From assembly GCA_039178165.1 (NCBI GenBank), contig JBCDFL010000032.1:1-22500 (forward strand): 22,500 bases of DNA. The letters are read 5' to 3'. The stretch's first letter is position 1; the number at the start of each line of letters is the position of its first letter. This document shows, in pieces, positions 1-8,477 of the stretch. A model generated the notes under the pieces. The model was not told where the DNA came from and searched no databases. It saw nothing but the letters and a program-made list of their open reading frames with translations. Made by a program: the position numbers and the translations under genes. The stretch comes from JBCBCP01 sp039178165. Its GTDB lineage: Bacteria; Pseudomonadota; Alphaproteobacteria; Rhodobacterales; Rhodobacteraceae.

Positions 1-1764
1 CCACTTCTTGCCGACGGTCAGCGCGATACGGTCCGCGGGCGTGTTGCGCCACTTGTCCGATCCACCGGCGGTCAGGAACTCCGTCCCGTCGCCGATATGC
101 GCGTTGACGTCGAAATAGAGACCGTTCTCCAGACCGTAGGAGGCCTCCAGCTCGAAGCCGGACACTTCCACCGACGACACACCGGAATAGCTCGTCACGT
201 CATAAAGGAACGTGTCGTAGTAGCCCGCGCGCAACGCTAGCGTGTCGCCCGCCGTCAGCACGTCCGTGCCCGCATAGGAGAAGCCGATCTCGTAGGTGCG
301 CGACTTCTCGGACGTGTCGCGGCGGAAATCGGTAAAGGCGATGTCGTCGATGATCGGAAGACCTTCGGTATAGGCCGCGCTGCCGAAGACGGCAAAGCCA
401 TTGGTCCACTCGTAGGCCAGCGATACACCGCCCATGACGGCGTCGGTTTCGACGTTCACACCGTTATCACCCAGCAGGTCCGACGTCTCGTACCGGATCG
501 CGGGGGTGAAGGTGAACCCACCGACCTTCATCTCGTCGATCAGGAACAGGGCGATTCGGTTGTCCCGCCCGCCCGGCGCGCTGGACGCGTCCTTACGCTC
601 CTTGCGGATGAACTCGATCCCGCTGCGCAGCTCGTGCGACACGCCGCCCGTCTCGAACAGGGACGTGTTCTTCAGCGTCAGCTTCGTCGTCTCATAGCGG
701 TGGTCCGCTTCGACCAGCGGCAGCAGGAACGCGAAGGTCGGCGTGTTCTCCAGCGAGGAGGAGCCGGCGACGTAGGATTGCTCGATTTCTTGGTCGGCGT
801 AGGACAGTGTCGCTTCGAAATCGATCAGATCGTTGTCCACCGGATCGTATTGGTACCGCAGCGAGACTTGCGTGGTGTCATAGGTCCGGTCGACCCGCCC
901 GAACGCGTCCGTCGTCGTGATGAACGTGTCGTAGGGCACGTCTTTGTCGTCGGCCACGGTGTTGGTGTAGCTGAAGGTCAAGCTGTGCTCGAGCGCGTCA
1001 CCGAAGCTGTATTTCCCTTTGATCAGGCCTGACGGAGTGCGGAAGGCGGAGTTGCCGATTCGCACGCCATTGCCGTCTTCCTGGTCGTTCTGATCGCGCC
1101 AGGCGTAGTTGAACAGGAACTCGGTCTGCTCATCCACTTGCCAGGCCAGGATGGTGGAGGACGCGATACCGTCGCCATTGCTTTGGTATTCCAGCGTCTG
1201 TGCGATCTTCACGCCCGGGATGCCCCCGGTGAAGTCACTGGCATCCTTGGTCTCCAGCTGGATCACACCGCCCACGATGCCCGAGCCATACTCGAAGCTG
1301 CCGATCGTGCCGCGGATCACCTCGATGTTCTTGTAAAGGAACGGATCGGTGAAGAGCTGCGTGCCGATCCGGTACAGTTCTTCCGAGCCGGAGGTGGCGC
1401 CGTCGATAATGATAGCGATCTTCTGGTCGCTGCCGAACGTGTTGTTGGCGCCGAAGCCGCGGATGTTGATGCCCGAGCCCTGCGGCGTGGAGCCGTTGAC
1501 CAGCGTCACGCCGGGGACCGAGTCGACCAGTTGGGCGATGGTGCTGCCCTGGCGGTCTTCGATCTCTTCTTGGTCGACGACTGTAATCGCTTCGGCGGAG
1601 CCGGTGGCGATGTCCCGCTTGCCCGCCGTGAGCGTCAGCGTGCCCAGATCGACAAGCTCTTCGTCCTCGGTCGTCGGGGGCGGGGTGGTCTGCGCAAAGG
1701 CAGGTAGGCCCAGCATCATAAGCAAGGCCAGCGCGGAGGAGCCGCGCAGCATAGTGCGTTGCAT
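1..1764 (-). CDS. hmuR: TonB-dependent outer-membrane receptor, probable haem receptor (3' partial)
   Basis: An outer-membrane gated channel that would take up haem using TonB energy. The frame is open from ATG at 1764 to base 1, giving 588 residues without the C-terminus. Residues 1-24 form a signal peptide ending in AFA, with mature QTT next. A TonB-box-like DLGTLTLTA lies at 39-47. The plug runs from about 57 to 175 (IRGFGANN, then VIRGTIGSFEYGSG). The rest shows alternating aromatic/polar beta-barrel strands. It is divergent from hmuSTUV, which is the main reason for the haem assignment. The usual haem-receptor FRAP and NPNL motifs are not seen: the corresponding stretch reads YTEGLPIIDD near residue 468. 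A siderophore or other chelate receptor is therefore possible. Family call is firm; substrate is inferred from context. Confidence 0.88.
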   Translation of the reverse strand, partial: MQRTMLRGSSALALLMMLGLPAFAQTTPPPTTEDEELVDLGTLTLTAGKRDIATGSAEAITVVDQEEIEDRQGSTIAQLVDSVPGVTLVNGSTPQGSGINIRGFGANNTFGSDQKIAIIIDGATSGSEELYRIGTQLFTDPFLYKNIEVIRGTIGSFEYGSGIVGGVIQLETKDASDFTGGIPGVKIAQTLEYQSNGDGIASSTILAWQVDEQTEFLFNYAWRDQNDQEDGNGVRIGNSAFRTPSGLIKGKYSFGDALEHSLTFSYTNTVADDKDVPYDTFITTTDAFGRVDRTYDTTQVSLRYQYDPVDNDLIDFEATLSYADQEIEQSYVAGSSSLENTPTFAFLLPLVEADHRYETTKLTLKNTSLFETGGVSHELRSGIEFIRKERKDASSAPGGRDNRIALFLIDEMKVGGFTFTPAIRYETSDLLGDNGVNVETDAVMGGVSLAYEWTNGFAVFGSAAYTEGLPIIDDIAFTDFRRDTSEKSRTYEIGFSYAGTDVLTAGDTLALRAGYYDTFLYDVTSYSGVSSVEVSGFELEASYGLENGLYFDVNAHIGDGTEFLTAGGSDKWRNTPADRIALTVGKKW

Positions 1765-1959
1765 GGTTTTGTTCCCAGATCAGCTATTTTTTTGGTTTTC
1801 GGGCTGGCACGTCGGCTGGCTGCGGAAGACGTGGCGCGTGCGCGCAGGAGTCTCACCGGTCCCTACTTGCGGCTTTTATTTTGGCCGAGTATTTTGGTCA
1901 ACAATGCCCAGCAACAGCGAGCGCGCTTCAGCTAGGCCTTCCACCTCAGTGAGGCTTTG
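1765..1959. promoter_or_regulatory. Divergent hmuR / hmuSTUV regulatory region
   Basis: This 195-bp space separates the receptor gene from hmuS. On the plus strand, TTGCGG (1867-1872), a 17-bp spacer and TATTTT (1890-1895) make a plausible sigma-70-type promoter about 60 bp before hmuS. An imperfect inverted repeat, TTGGCC (1881-1886), N9, GGTCAA (1896-1901), covers the -10 and could be an operator. GAGG at 1951-1954 is the ribosome binding site, five bases before ATG 1960. No clear Fur, Irr (ICE) or RirA box was recognised. On the minus strand the receptor has only a weak GGGA site and I found no convincing promoter. The promoter and operator are inference from pattern and position. Confidence 0.45.
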
Positions 1960-3015
1960 ATGCAACAGGCTAAAATGTCGGCGTCGGATATTCGGGACGC
2001 CATTACCGAAAACCCCAAGATGCGGGCCAGGGACCTGGCGCATAAGCTGGATCTGGCCGAAGCGGACCTCGTCGCGGCACAGGTCGGCCACGGCACGACC
2101 GCCATCGCGGCCCATCCCGACAAGATCATGCCCGCCCTCACCGCGCTGGGGGAGGTGATGGCCCTGACCCGCAACGCGTCCTGCGTGCACGAAAAGGTCG
2201 GCACCTACGACAATTACCATGCGGGCGAGCATGCGGCGATGATCCTCACGCCGGAAATCGACCTGCGCATCTTCCCCTCCCACTGGAAGCACGCCTTCGC
2301 GGTCGAGACGCCCATGCAGGACGGCGGCGTGCGCCGGTCCGTGCAAGTCTTCGATGCCGCGGGCGACGCGGTGCATAAAGTCTACCTGCGCGAAGGCTCA
2401 GACCTTGCCGCATGGGACGCGATGACCAGCGCGCTTGCCACGGGCGACGAGGCGCAAAACCTGACCCTGGCGGAGCGGCAGCCCGCGGAGGCACCGAAAT
2501 CGCGCGAGGACAAGCTGGACGTGCTGCGCGCCGAGTGGGACCGCCTCACCGACACACACCAATTCCTGCGTCTCTGCGCCAAGCTGAAGATGAACCGCCT
2601 GGGCGCCTACCGCATCGCCGGCGCGCCCTACGTGCGGCCCCTGGCCCTCGATGCGGCGGACCGCATGCTCGAAGGGGTGCGCGACACCGGCCTGCACGCG
2701 ATGGTCTTCGTCGGCAACCGCGGCTGCATCCAGATCCATAACGGCCCGGTCCACCAGCTGCGCGAAATGGGGCCCTGGCAGAACGTCATGGACCCTGATT
2801 TCAACCTGCACCTGCGGCGCGACCACATCTCGGAGATCTGGGCGGTTAATAAGCCGACCCAGCGCGGCATGGTCCGCTCGGTCGAGGCGTTCGGCGCCGA
2901 TGGCAGCCTGATTTTCCAGACCTTCCCCGTCGCAAAAGAGGGCAACGACCACCGCGCTGCCTGGCAAGACGTGTTCGACGGCCTAAAAACCCTTCAAACG
3001 GAGGCTGCGCAATGA
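1960..3015 (+). CDS. hmuS: Hemin-degrading factor HmuS (HemS/ChuS/PhuS family)
   Basis: A cytoplasmic haem-handling protein that receives haem from the HmuTUV importer and degrades or delivers it. The 351 residues match the family length and show its internal duplication: an N-terminal half with GTYDNYHAGEHAAMILT and a C-terminal half with FVGNRGCIQIHNGPVHQL. His200 in TDTHQF aligns with the haem-ligand histidine known from HemS/PhuS. ATG 1960 is chosen because GAGG sits five bases upstream; a TTG directly before it (1957) and an ATG at 1975 are less likely. The stop overlaps the hmuT start (ATGA), so translation is coupled. First gene of hmuSTUV. Whether it truly cleaves haem or acts as a chaperone cannot be told from sequence. 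Confidence 0.93.
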   Translation: MQQAKMSASDIRDAITENPKMRARDLAHKLDLAEADLVAAQVGHGTTAIAAHPDKIMPALTALGEVMALTRNASCVHEKVGTYDNYHAGEHAAMILTPEIDLRIFPSHWKHAFAVETPMQDGGVRRSVQVFDAAGDAVHKVYLREGSDLAAWDAMTSALATGDEAQNLTLAERQPAEAPKSREDKLDVLRAEWDRLTDTHQFLRLCAKLKMNRLGAYRIAGAPYVRPLALDAADRMLEGVRDTGLHAMVFVGNRGCIQIHNGPVHQLREMGPWQNVMDPDFNLHLRRDHISEIWAVNKPTQRGMVRSVEAFGADGSLIFQTFPVAKEGNDHRAAWQDVFDGLKTLQTEAAQ

Positions 3016-3890
3016 TCCGACTGACCTACCCCGCTCTCTTCGCTCTGATCCTCAGCTTCTTTGGCGTTGGCCTGGCTTGGACCACCGGCCAGCAGGCCGC
3101 CGCCAAGGAAGGCGCGGCGGACGTCGTGTCCATCGGCAACGCGGTGACGGAGATTGTCTACGCGCTCGGCCAGGAGCACCGCCTGGTCGCCCGCGACAGC
3201 ACCTCCACCTACCCGGCAGCGGCGCAGGATCTGCCCAATATCGGCTATATGCGCGCGCTCAGCGCCGAGGGCGTGCTGTCCGTCGGCCCGAACCTCATCA
3301 TCTCCACCGAAGGGGCCGGACCGCCCGAAGTGGTCGACGTGCTGAAAAGCACCGGCCTGAACTTTATCGAGGTGCCGGAAGGCTACACGCCCGAGGCGAT
3401 TTCCGAGAAAATCCTCATCATCGGACGCGCGCTTGAGGTCGAAGACGCCGCCGAAACGCTGGCCGCCGAGGTAACCGCCGACATCGCCGCCGCCATGCGC
3501 AACCGCGCGGAAGGCGGCGCGCCGAAGCGCGTCATGTTCGTCATGAGCGCCCAGGGCGGCAAGCTGATCGCCGCGGGTCAGGACACCTCCGCCGGAGCGA
3601 TCATCGAACTGGCGGGCGGCGTCAATGCAGTGGACGGCTATTCGGGCTGGAAAACCATAGAGGATGAGGCTGCGACCGCCGCCGCGCCCGACTTCGTCCT
3701 GATGATGAGCCGCGCGGGCAACCATTCCGCCGATGCGGAAACCCTGTTCGCCCTGCCGTCGCTGTCGACCACGCCAGCGGCACAGAACAGCGCCCTCATC
3801 AAGATGGAGGGGCAGAAGGCTCTGGGCTTCGGCCCCCGCACCGCCGAGGCGATCCGCGAGCTCAACACGGCTCTCTACGGCGCGGAGTGA
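3012..3890 (+). CDS. hmuT: Haem ABC transporter periplasmic binding protein HmuT
   Basis: The periplasmic haem-binding lipoprotein-like or soluble component of HmuTUV, a class III (helical backbone) binding protein. The 292 residues start with a hydrophobic signal region at about 5-23, followed by Gln/Ala-rich sequence. No lipobox cysteine is seen, so it is probably soluble in the periplasm. The motif NIGYMRALSAEGVLSVGPNL is typical of HmuT/PhuT, and Tyr79 within it is the expected axial haem ligand. The C-terminal half has the usual LGFGPRTAEAIREL. The start overlaps the hmuS stop by four bases and hmuU follows after three bases. Binding of haem rather than a siderophore is supported by both this motif and the neighbouring hmuS. 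Confidence 0.93.
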   Translation: MIRLTYPALFALILSFFGVGLAWTTGQQAAAKEGAADVVSIGNAVTEIVYALGQEHRLVARDSTSTYPAAAQDLPNIGYMRALSAEGVLSVGPNLIISTEGAGPPEVVDVLKSTGLNFIEVPEGYTPEAISEKILIIGRALEVEDAAETLAAEVTADIAAAMRNRAEGGAPKRVMFVMSAQGGKLIAAGQDTSAGAIIELAGGVNAVDGYSGWKTIEDEAATAAAPDFVLMMSRAGNHSADAETLFALPSLSTTPAAQNSALIKMEGQKALGFGPRTAEAIRELNTALYGAE

Positions 3891-3893
3891 TCC

Positions 3894-5015
3894 ATGGCCG
3901 TCACCGATGCGCCTCGCCTCCCGCGCAGCCGCGCGGCGCGGGCCCGGGCGATGCATGTCTATCTGGCCATCGTCCTTGTGGTCGTCGGCATCGCCAGCCT
4001 GAATATCGGGGCGACGACCACGTCGCTCTGGACCGTTTTGGGCAAGCTTCTGTCCGGTGAGGGGCTGACCCTCGCCGAACGGGCCGTCCTCTTCAACATC
4101 CGCATGCCGCGCCTGGCGATGGGCTGCCTCGTAGGCGCTGCGCTGGCAGTGTCGGGTGTCGCGATGCAGGGGCTTTTCCGCAACCCGCTGGCTGATCCGG
4201 GCATCGTCGGCGTCTCCGCGGGCGCGGGCCTTGGCGCGATCTTCGCCATCGTGCTGGGCGGGGCGGCGGGCGCCTGGGCGGTGAACGTGACCACCGCGCT
4301 GGGCCTGCCCGCCCTCGGCGCCGCGATCGACCAGGGGCTGGTGCGTCTGCAACCCTCACTCACCCCCATCGCCGCTTTTCTGGGCGCATGGGCCAGCACC
4401 CTCCTGCTCTACAAAGTGGCGACACGGGCCGGGCGCACCTCCGTGGCCACGATGCTGCTGGCGGGTATCGCGCTCGGTGCGCTGGCCGGCGCGCTGATCG
4501 GGATCATGACCTTCGTCGCCGACGACCAGCAATTGCGCGATCTGACGTTCTGGGGCCTCGGCTCCCTCGCAGGGGCCAGTTGGGTCAAGCTGGCGGTCGC
4601 GGCGCCGGTCATCCTCGGCGCCGTGATCGTCGCCAGCTTCCTGGGCCGCGCGCTTAACGGTCTGGCCCTGGGTGAGGCGACCGCCCACCATATCGGCATC
4701 CAGGTGCAGCGGATGAAGAACGTCGCAATCCTCGCCGTCGCGGCCGCCACGGGCGCCGCCGTCGCCGTGTCGGGCGGGATCGGTTTCATCGGCATCGTGG
4801 TGCCGCACCTCTTGCGCTTGGCCACTGGGCCGGACCACCGCCCGCTGCTGATCAATTCGGCGCTTCTGGGCGCGATCCTGCTGGTGCTGTCGGACGTCAT
4901 CTCGCGCAGTATCATCCCGCCGGCGGAACTGCCCATCGGCATCGTGACCGCCGTTCTGGGCGCGCCGGTCTTCCTGTGGATCCTGCTTCGCCAACGCTCC
5001 GTCGTGGACCTCTGA
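3894..5015 (+). CDS. hmuU: Haem ABC transporter permease HmuU (FecCD family)
   Basis: The inner-membrane permease that forms a homodimeric channel for haem with HmuV. The 373 residues show about ten hydrophobic segments. FecCD-family signatures include GLFRNPLADPGIVGVSAGAG near 98-117, the coupling-helix region around ALGEATAHHIGI, and the late GFIGIVVPHLLRLATGPDHR. An extra Ala/Gly-rich stretch around 118-155 makes the TM3-TM4 region slightly longer than usual. ATG 3894 lies three bases after the hmuT stop, with GGAG at 3884-3887 as ribosome binding site. hmuV begins one base after the stop. The family could also serve siderophores or B12; the operon makes haem the likely substrate. Confidence 0.93.
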   Translation: MAVTDAPRLPRSRAARARAMHVYLAIVLVVVGIASLNIGATTTSLWTVLGKLLSGEGLTLAERAVLFNIRMPRLAMGCLVGAALAVSGVAMQGLFRNPLADPGIVGVSAGAGLGAIFAIVLGGAAGAWAVNVTTALGLPALGAAIDQGLVRLQPSLTPIAAFLGAWASTLLLYKVATRAGRTSVATMLLAGIALGALAGALIGIMTFVADDQQLRDLTFWGLGSLAGASWVKLAVAAPVILGAVIVASFLGRALNGLALGEATAHHIGIQVQRMKNVAILAVAAATGAAVAVSGGIGFIGIVVPHLLRLATGPDHRPLLINSALLGAILLVLSDVISRSIIPPAELPIGIVTAVLGAPVFLWILLRQRSVVDL

Positions 5016-5016
5016 C

Positions 5017-5793
5017 ATGCTCGTCGCCGCCAACATCTCCGTGCGCGTCGGGCGCAAGCAAATCCTGCACGACATCCACTTCACCGCCGCGCCCGGCGCC
5101 GTGACAGCCATCGTCGGGCCGAACGGGTCCGGCAAATCGACGCTGCTGAAGGCGATGACCGGCGATATCGGCTATGACGGCACCGTCCACCTGGGCGGCG
5201 ATGACGTCGCCCGGATGCACGCCTGGCAACTCGCTGCCCGCCGCGCCGTCTTGCCCCAAGCGAGCGCCCTCGCCTTCCCCTTCACGGTGATCGAGGTGGT
5301 GCGCATCGGCCTGCAAAGCGGCGTCGACGCCGCCCAGGACACCCGCGCGCTGGAGGCGCTAGACCGCGTCGGCCTCGCCCACTACGCACACCGCTTTTAT
5401 CAGGAGCTGTCGGGGGGCGAGCAGCAGCGCGCCCAGCTCGCCCGCGTCCTGGCACAAGTGTGGGAGCCTGTCCGGGACGGCGTGCCGCGCTGGCTGCTGC
5501 TGGACGAGCCTGTCTCCGCCCTCGACATCGCGCACCAGCTGGAGGTGATGCACCTCGCGCGCGACTACGCGGCGCAGGGCGGCGGCGTCGTGGCGGTGAT
5601 GCACGATCTGAACCTCACGGCGATGTTCGCCGACCAAGTCGCGGTACTTAAGGACGGCGCCGTTCTGGCGGCAGGGCCAGTGGAGGAGGTCTTCACCGAC
5701 GACACGCTGGGGACTGCCTATGGCTGCCAAATCCGCGTGAGCGCGGCGCCGAGCGCCAGCGTGCCCTTCATCCTGCCCCACATGGCCAGCTAG
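5017..5793 (+). CDS. hmuV: Haem ABC transporter ATP-binding protein HmuV
   Basis: The cytoplasmic ATPase that powers HmuU. All ABC motifs are present in its 258 residues: Walker A GPNGSGKST (34-42), Q-loop Gln81, signature LSGGEQQRAQLARVLAQ (131-147), Walker B with LLLDEP (Asp163/Glu164), D-loop SALD, and H-loop His196 in VMHDLNL. The extra PVRDGVPRW before Walker B is common in HmuV, where the ATPase has a longer link than FecE. It starts one base after hmuU. Its TAG stop (5791-5793) lies in a CTAG that also supplies the stop of the convergent ATP-grasp gene, so the two genes overlap by four bases and there is no room for a terminator between them. Confidence 0.94.
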   Translation: MLVAANISVRVGRKQILHDIHFTAAPGAVTAIVGPNGSGKSTLLKAMTGDIGYDGTVHLGGDDVARMHAWQLAARRAVLPQASALAFPFTVIEVVRIGLQSGVDAAQDTRALEALDRVGLAHYAHRFYQELSGGEQQRAQLARVLAQVWEPVRDGVPRWLLLDEPVSALDIAHQLEVMHLARDYAAQGGGVVAVMHDLNLTAMFADQVAVLKDGAVLAAGPVEEVFTDDTLGTAYGCQIRVSAAPSASVPFILPHMAS

Positions 5794-6743
5794 CCGGCGG
5801 CGGTCACGATTGCGGCGGCCAGAGCCTCGACGGCTTTCGTCCGCGCGGGCTCCGGCAGGATGGTGAAGTTGCAATTAGGATCGACCATCTCGACCTCCAG
5901 GATGCGAAAGCCATCCTCCACCGGGATCAAGTCCAGGCGCAGCCGCACCGGCGTCGCGGCCACCGTGCCCAGCACCGCGTGCACCCGCGCGCCCAGATCG
6001 TGCAGCGCTGCCAGCGTCGCGGGGTCTTCCTCCAGCACCCGCGTCGCGGCGGGCAGCGGGCCGAAGCCAGGCCGTTTGCGCGTGGCCACGGCGATCTGGC
6101 CGCCCACGAAGGTGGCCGAGACCTCGCCCCGCTCCACCCCCGGCAGGTAGGGCTGGGCGACGACACCGCCCAGATGCGGCTCGGCCAGGATCGCTGCGAC
6201 CCGGTCCGCCGCCGCCTCCGCCGTCGTGACCCGGCGCGCCGCCTCGTGCACGAGCGCGGCGCCGCTGGGATCGAAGACAACCGCGTGCAGCGAATCCGCC
6301 GACACGATCGGCTTGAAGACAAGCGCCTGCCCCGGCCAGTCCGCCTGGCAGGCGGCGACGATCTCAGCCGCCGCCCTCTCCCCCGGCCGGGCGAAGCGCG
6401 ACGGGGTCAGCGCCGCCGCCAGCACCGCGTCGCCTGCCGCACCGAGCACCTGCCAATAGGCGCCCTTGTCTATGCCGAGGTCCAGCACCGCGCGCGCGTT
6501 GATCAGCCGCCGCGCGCCGTCAGCCTGGCAGGCGGCGACCCAGGCGCGAAACGCGTCCGGCGCGCTGGGGATGTTCCAGGTGGAGCTGACGAAGATGCCG
6601 TCGTAGCTGTGCCAGTTTGCCTCCGCCTGCCAATCGCGCACCTCCACCGCGCAGCCCCGCGCGCGCAGGGCCGCCGCAAGCCAGGCATCCTCGCGCCAAG
6701 GTACGTCGGCATAGGCGGCATAGGTCGCGATGCAAATCTTCAC
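5790..6743 (-). CDS. ATP-grasp ligase (RimK/glutathione-synthetase-like), last gene of metal-chelate ABC operon
   Basis: A probable ATP-dependent carboxylate-amine ligase of unknown substrate, 317 residues. Visible ATP-grasp features: Lys144 in LVFKPIVSAD, VAQPYLPGVERGEVSATF (196-212) with Gln197 and Glu207, Lys223 in TRKRPG, Asp271 in RLDLIP, and the metal-binding LEVEMVDPN (282-290). An N-terminal pre-ATP-grasp region (YDGIFVSSTWN) is also typical. It begins with GTG at 6743, overlapping the upstream permease stop as GTGA, so it is translationally coupled to the importer. It may modify or make a ligand related to the transported chelate; that is inference. It does not look like RimK itself or a canonical GshB. 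No other biosynthetic gene is adjacent. Confidence 0.82.
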   Translation of the reverse strand: MKICIATYAAYADVPWREDAWLAAALRARGCAVEVRDWQAEANWHSYDGIFVSSTWNIPSAPDAFRAWVAACQADGARRLINARAVLDLGIDKGAYWQVLGAAGDAVLAAALTPSRFARPGERAAAEIVAACQADWPGQALVFKPIVSADSLHAVVFDPSGAALVHEAARRVTTAEAAADRVAAILAEPHLGGVVAQPYLPGVERGEVSATFVGGQIAVATRKRPGFGPLPAATRVLEEDPATLAALHDLGARVHAVLGTVAATPVRLRLDLIPVEDGFRILEVEMVDPNCNFTILPEPARTKAVEALAAAIVTAAG

Positions 6744-7546
6744 GTCCCGAGTTCCTCCGCCCCATCGCCCTGCGACAGCGCGTCGCGCAGCGCGTCACCG
6801 GCCAGGTTGATCGCCAGCACGCAGATCACGACCGCCAGCCCTGGCCAGATCATCTGCAGCGGGGTGGAGCGCATGTGCACCCGCGCATCCAGCAGCATCG
6901 CGCCCCATTCCGGCGCCGGCGGCTGCACGCCAAAGCCCAGAAAGCCCAAGGCAGAGATGCCCAGGATTGCCCGCGCGAACATCCCCGTCCACACGACCAC
7001 CAACGAAGGCACCAGCGCCGGCAGGAAGTGCCAGCGGGCGATGGACAGCCCGCCCATCCCCGCCAGCCGCGCTTGCACGACATAGCCGCGGCTGCGCAGC
7101 GACAGCCCGATGCCCCGCGCCACCCGCGCGTAGCGCATCCAGCCCGTGACGCTGAGGGCAAAGACCAGGCTCCAGGTGCTCGCCCCCATCAGCCCCGCGA
7201 TGACCACCGCCGCGACCAGTTCGGGAAAGGCCAGGAAGGTGTCCGTCGCCCGCATCAGCCCCCAATCGGCCAGCCGCCCGCCAAGCGCGGCCATCAGGCC
7301 GATCGCGGTGCCGATCAGCAGGCTGAGGAGCGAAATGAGGAACGCCAGCCCCAGCGACCAGCGCGCGCCGTAGAGGATGCGGGACAGGATGTCCCGCCCC
7401 AGCGCGTCGGTACCCAGGGGAAAGTCCGCGCTTGGCCCCGACAGCCGGCTCGGGATGTCGATGGCCACTGGATCGTGCGGCGCCAGCATCGGCCCAAGCA
7501 GGGCGAGCGCGACGAAGGCGCCGACCAGCAGCGCGACGCTACGCAT
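6740..7546 (-). CDS. ABC transporter permease, nickel/peptide/opine type (NikC/DppC-like)
   Basis: The second inner-membrane subunit of a family-5-type ABC importer. It has 268 residues with about five to six membrane segments. The N-terminal DppC signature is clear: PLGTDALGRDILSRILYGAR (about 43-62), followed by SLGLAFLISLLSLLIGTAIG. A coupling EAA-like region (YVVQARLAGMGGLSIARWH) appears mid-protein, and GFGVQPPAPEWGAML near the end is typical of NikC/DppC. It starts at ATG 7546 inside the preceding permease gene (8-bp overlap) and ends overlapping the ATP-grasp GTG. Substrate is inferred from the NikZ/CntA-like binding protein in the same operon: a metal or metal-chelate rather than a peptide. 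Confidence 0.88.
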   Translation of the reverse strand: MRSVALLVGAFVALALLGPMLAPHDPVAIDIPSRLSGPSADFPLGTDALGRDILSRILYGARWSLGLAFLISLLSLLIGTAIGLMAALGGRLADWGLMRATDTFLAFPELVAAVVIAGLMGASTWSLVFALSVTGWMRYARVARGIGLSLRSRGYVVQARLAGMGGLSIARWHFLPALVPSLVVVWTGMFARAILGISALGFLGFGVQPPAPEWGAMLLDARVHMRSTPLQMIWPGLAVVICVLAINLAGDALRDALSQGDGAEELGT

Positions 7547-8477
7547 CCTGCCCCGCGATACGTGGATCGATCAGGCGGTAGGCCAAATCGATGATCAGGT
7601 TGGTCAGCACGAAGACCAGCGCGGTCAGCACAACGACGGCCTGTACCTGCGGAAAATCCCGCGCCGTGATGGCGGAGACGAGGAAGCTGCCCAGGCCCGG
7701 CCGGCCAAAGATCACCTCGATCAGCACCGCCCCTTCCAGCAGGAAGGCCAGCTCCAAGCCAAAGACGGTCACAACCGGGATCGCCGCGTGCGGCGCCACG
7801 TGATCGCGCGCGATCCCCCCCGGGCGCACGCCCCGCCGGCGCAAGGCGGGCAGGAAGGGCTGGCCGCGCGCCTCCAGGATGCCGGAGCGGATGATCCGCG
7901 TCAGGGAGGCGGCGACGCCGAGGCCCAGCGTGACCGCAGGCAGAATGGCGTGGGCCGGCGTGCGCGCGCCCATCGCCGGCAGCCAGCCCAGCTGCACCGC
8001 AAAGAGCAGGATCAGCAGCAGACCCAGCCAATAGGCCGGGATCGCGGTGCCAAGGGAGGCGAGGCCCACCGCCGCCCGGTCCAGCAGGGATCCCGGCCGG
8101 CGCGCGGCCAGCGTCGCCAGCGGCACCGACAGGGCCAGCCCCAGGGCCAGACCGCTCAGCGCCAACGGAAAGGTGTAGCCCATCGCCGCGCGAAGATCGG
8201 GCCAGACCGGCCGGCCCGTGACCGACGAATACCCCAGATCGAGCCACAAGAGCGGGCCGAGCCAGTCCCAGAACGCGGGCCAAAAGGCCTGGTTCAGGCC
8301 GACCTCAGCCCGGACCTGGTCGATGATATCGTCGGTCAGAAGCGCGTCGAACCGCGCCATCGCGATGGCCTGCGCGGGATCACCCGGCGCGTGCCACAGG
8401 AGCGCGAAGGTCAGCACAGCCGTGCCCAAAAGGACGACGCCGGCGCGCAAGATCAGGGCAAGGGCCGCGCCGATCAT
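7539..8477 (-). CDS. ABC transporter permease, nickel/peptide/opine type (NikB/DppB-like)
   Basis: The first permease of the same importer, 312 residues with about six membrane helices. The N-terminus shows the DppB pattern (HAPGDPAQAIA, then DQVRAEVGLNQ), a middle segment LDLGYSSVTGRPVWPDL, the conserved ILPAVTLGLGVAASLTRIIR, and the late IEVIFGRPGLGSFLVSAI. The EAA coupling loop is unusual: PALRRRGVRPGGIARDHVAP lacks the usual ARAKGL. The start ATG at 8477 overlaps the stop of the upstream ATPase (ATGA). It would form a heterodimer with the downstream permease. Family assignment is firm; substrate is inferred from the operon. Confidence 0.88.
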   Translation of the reverse strand: MIGAALALILRAGVVLLGTAVLTFALLWHAPGDPAQAIAMARFDALLTDDIIDQVRAEVGLNQAFWPAFWDWLGPLLWLDLGYSSVTGRPVWPDLRAAMGYTFPLALSGLALGLALSVPLATLAARRPGSLLDRAAVGLASLGTAIPAYWLGLLLILLFAVQLGWLPAMGARTPAHAILPAVTLGLGVAASLTRIIRSGILEARGQPFLPALRRRGVRPGGIARDHVAPHAAIPVVTVFGLELAFLLEGAVLIEVIFGRPGLGSFLVSAITARDFPQVQAVVVLTALVFVLTNLIIDLAYRLIDPRIAGQDA

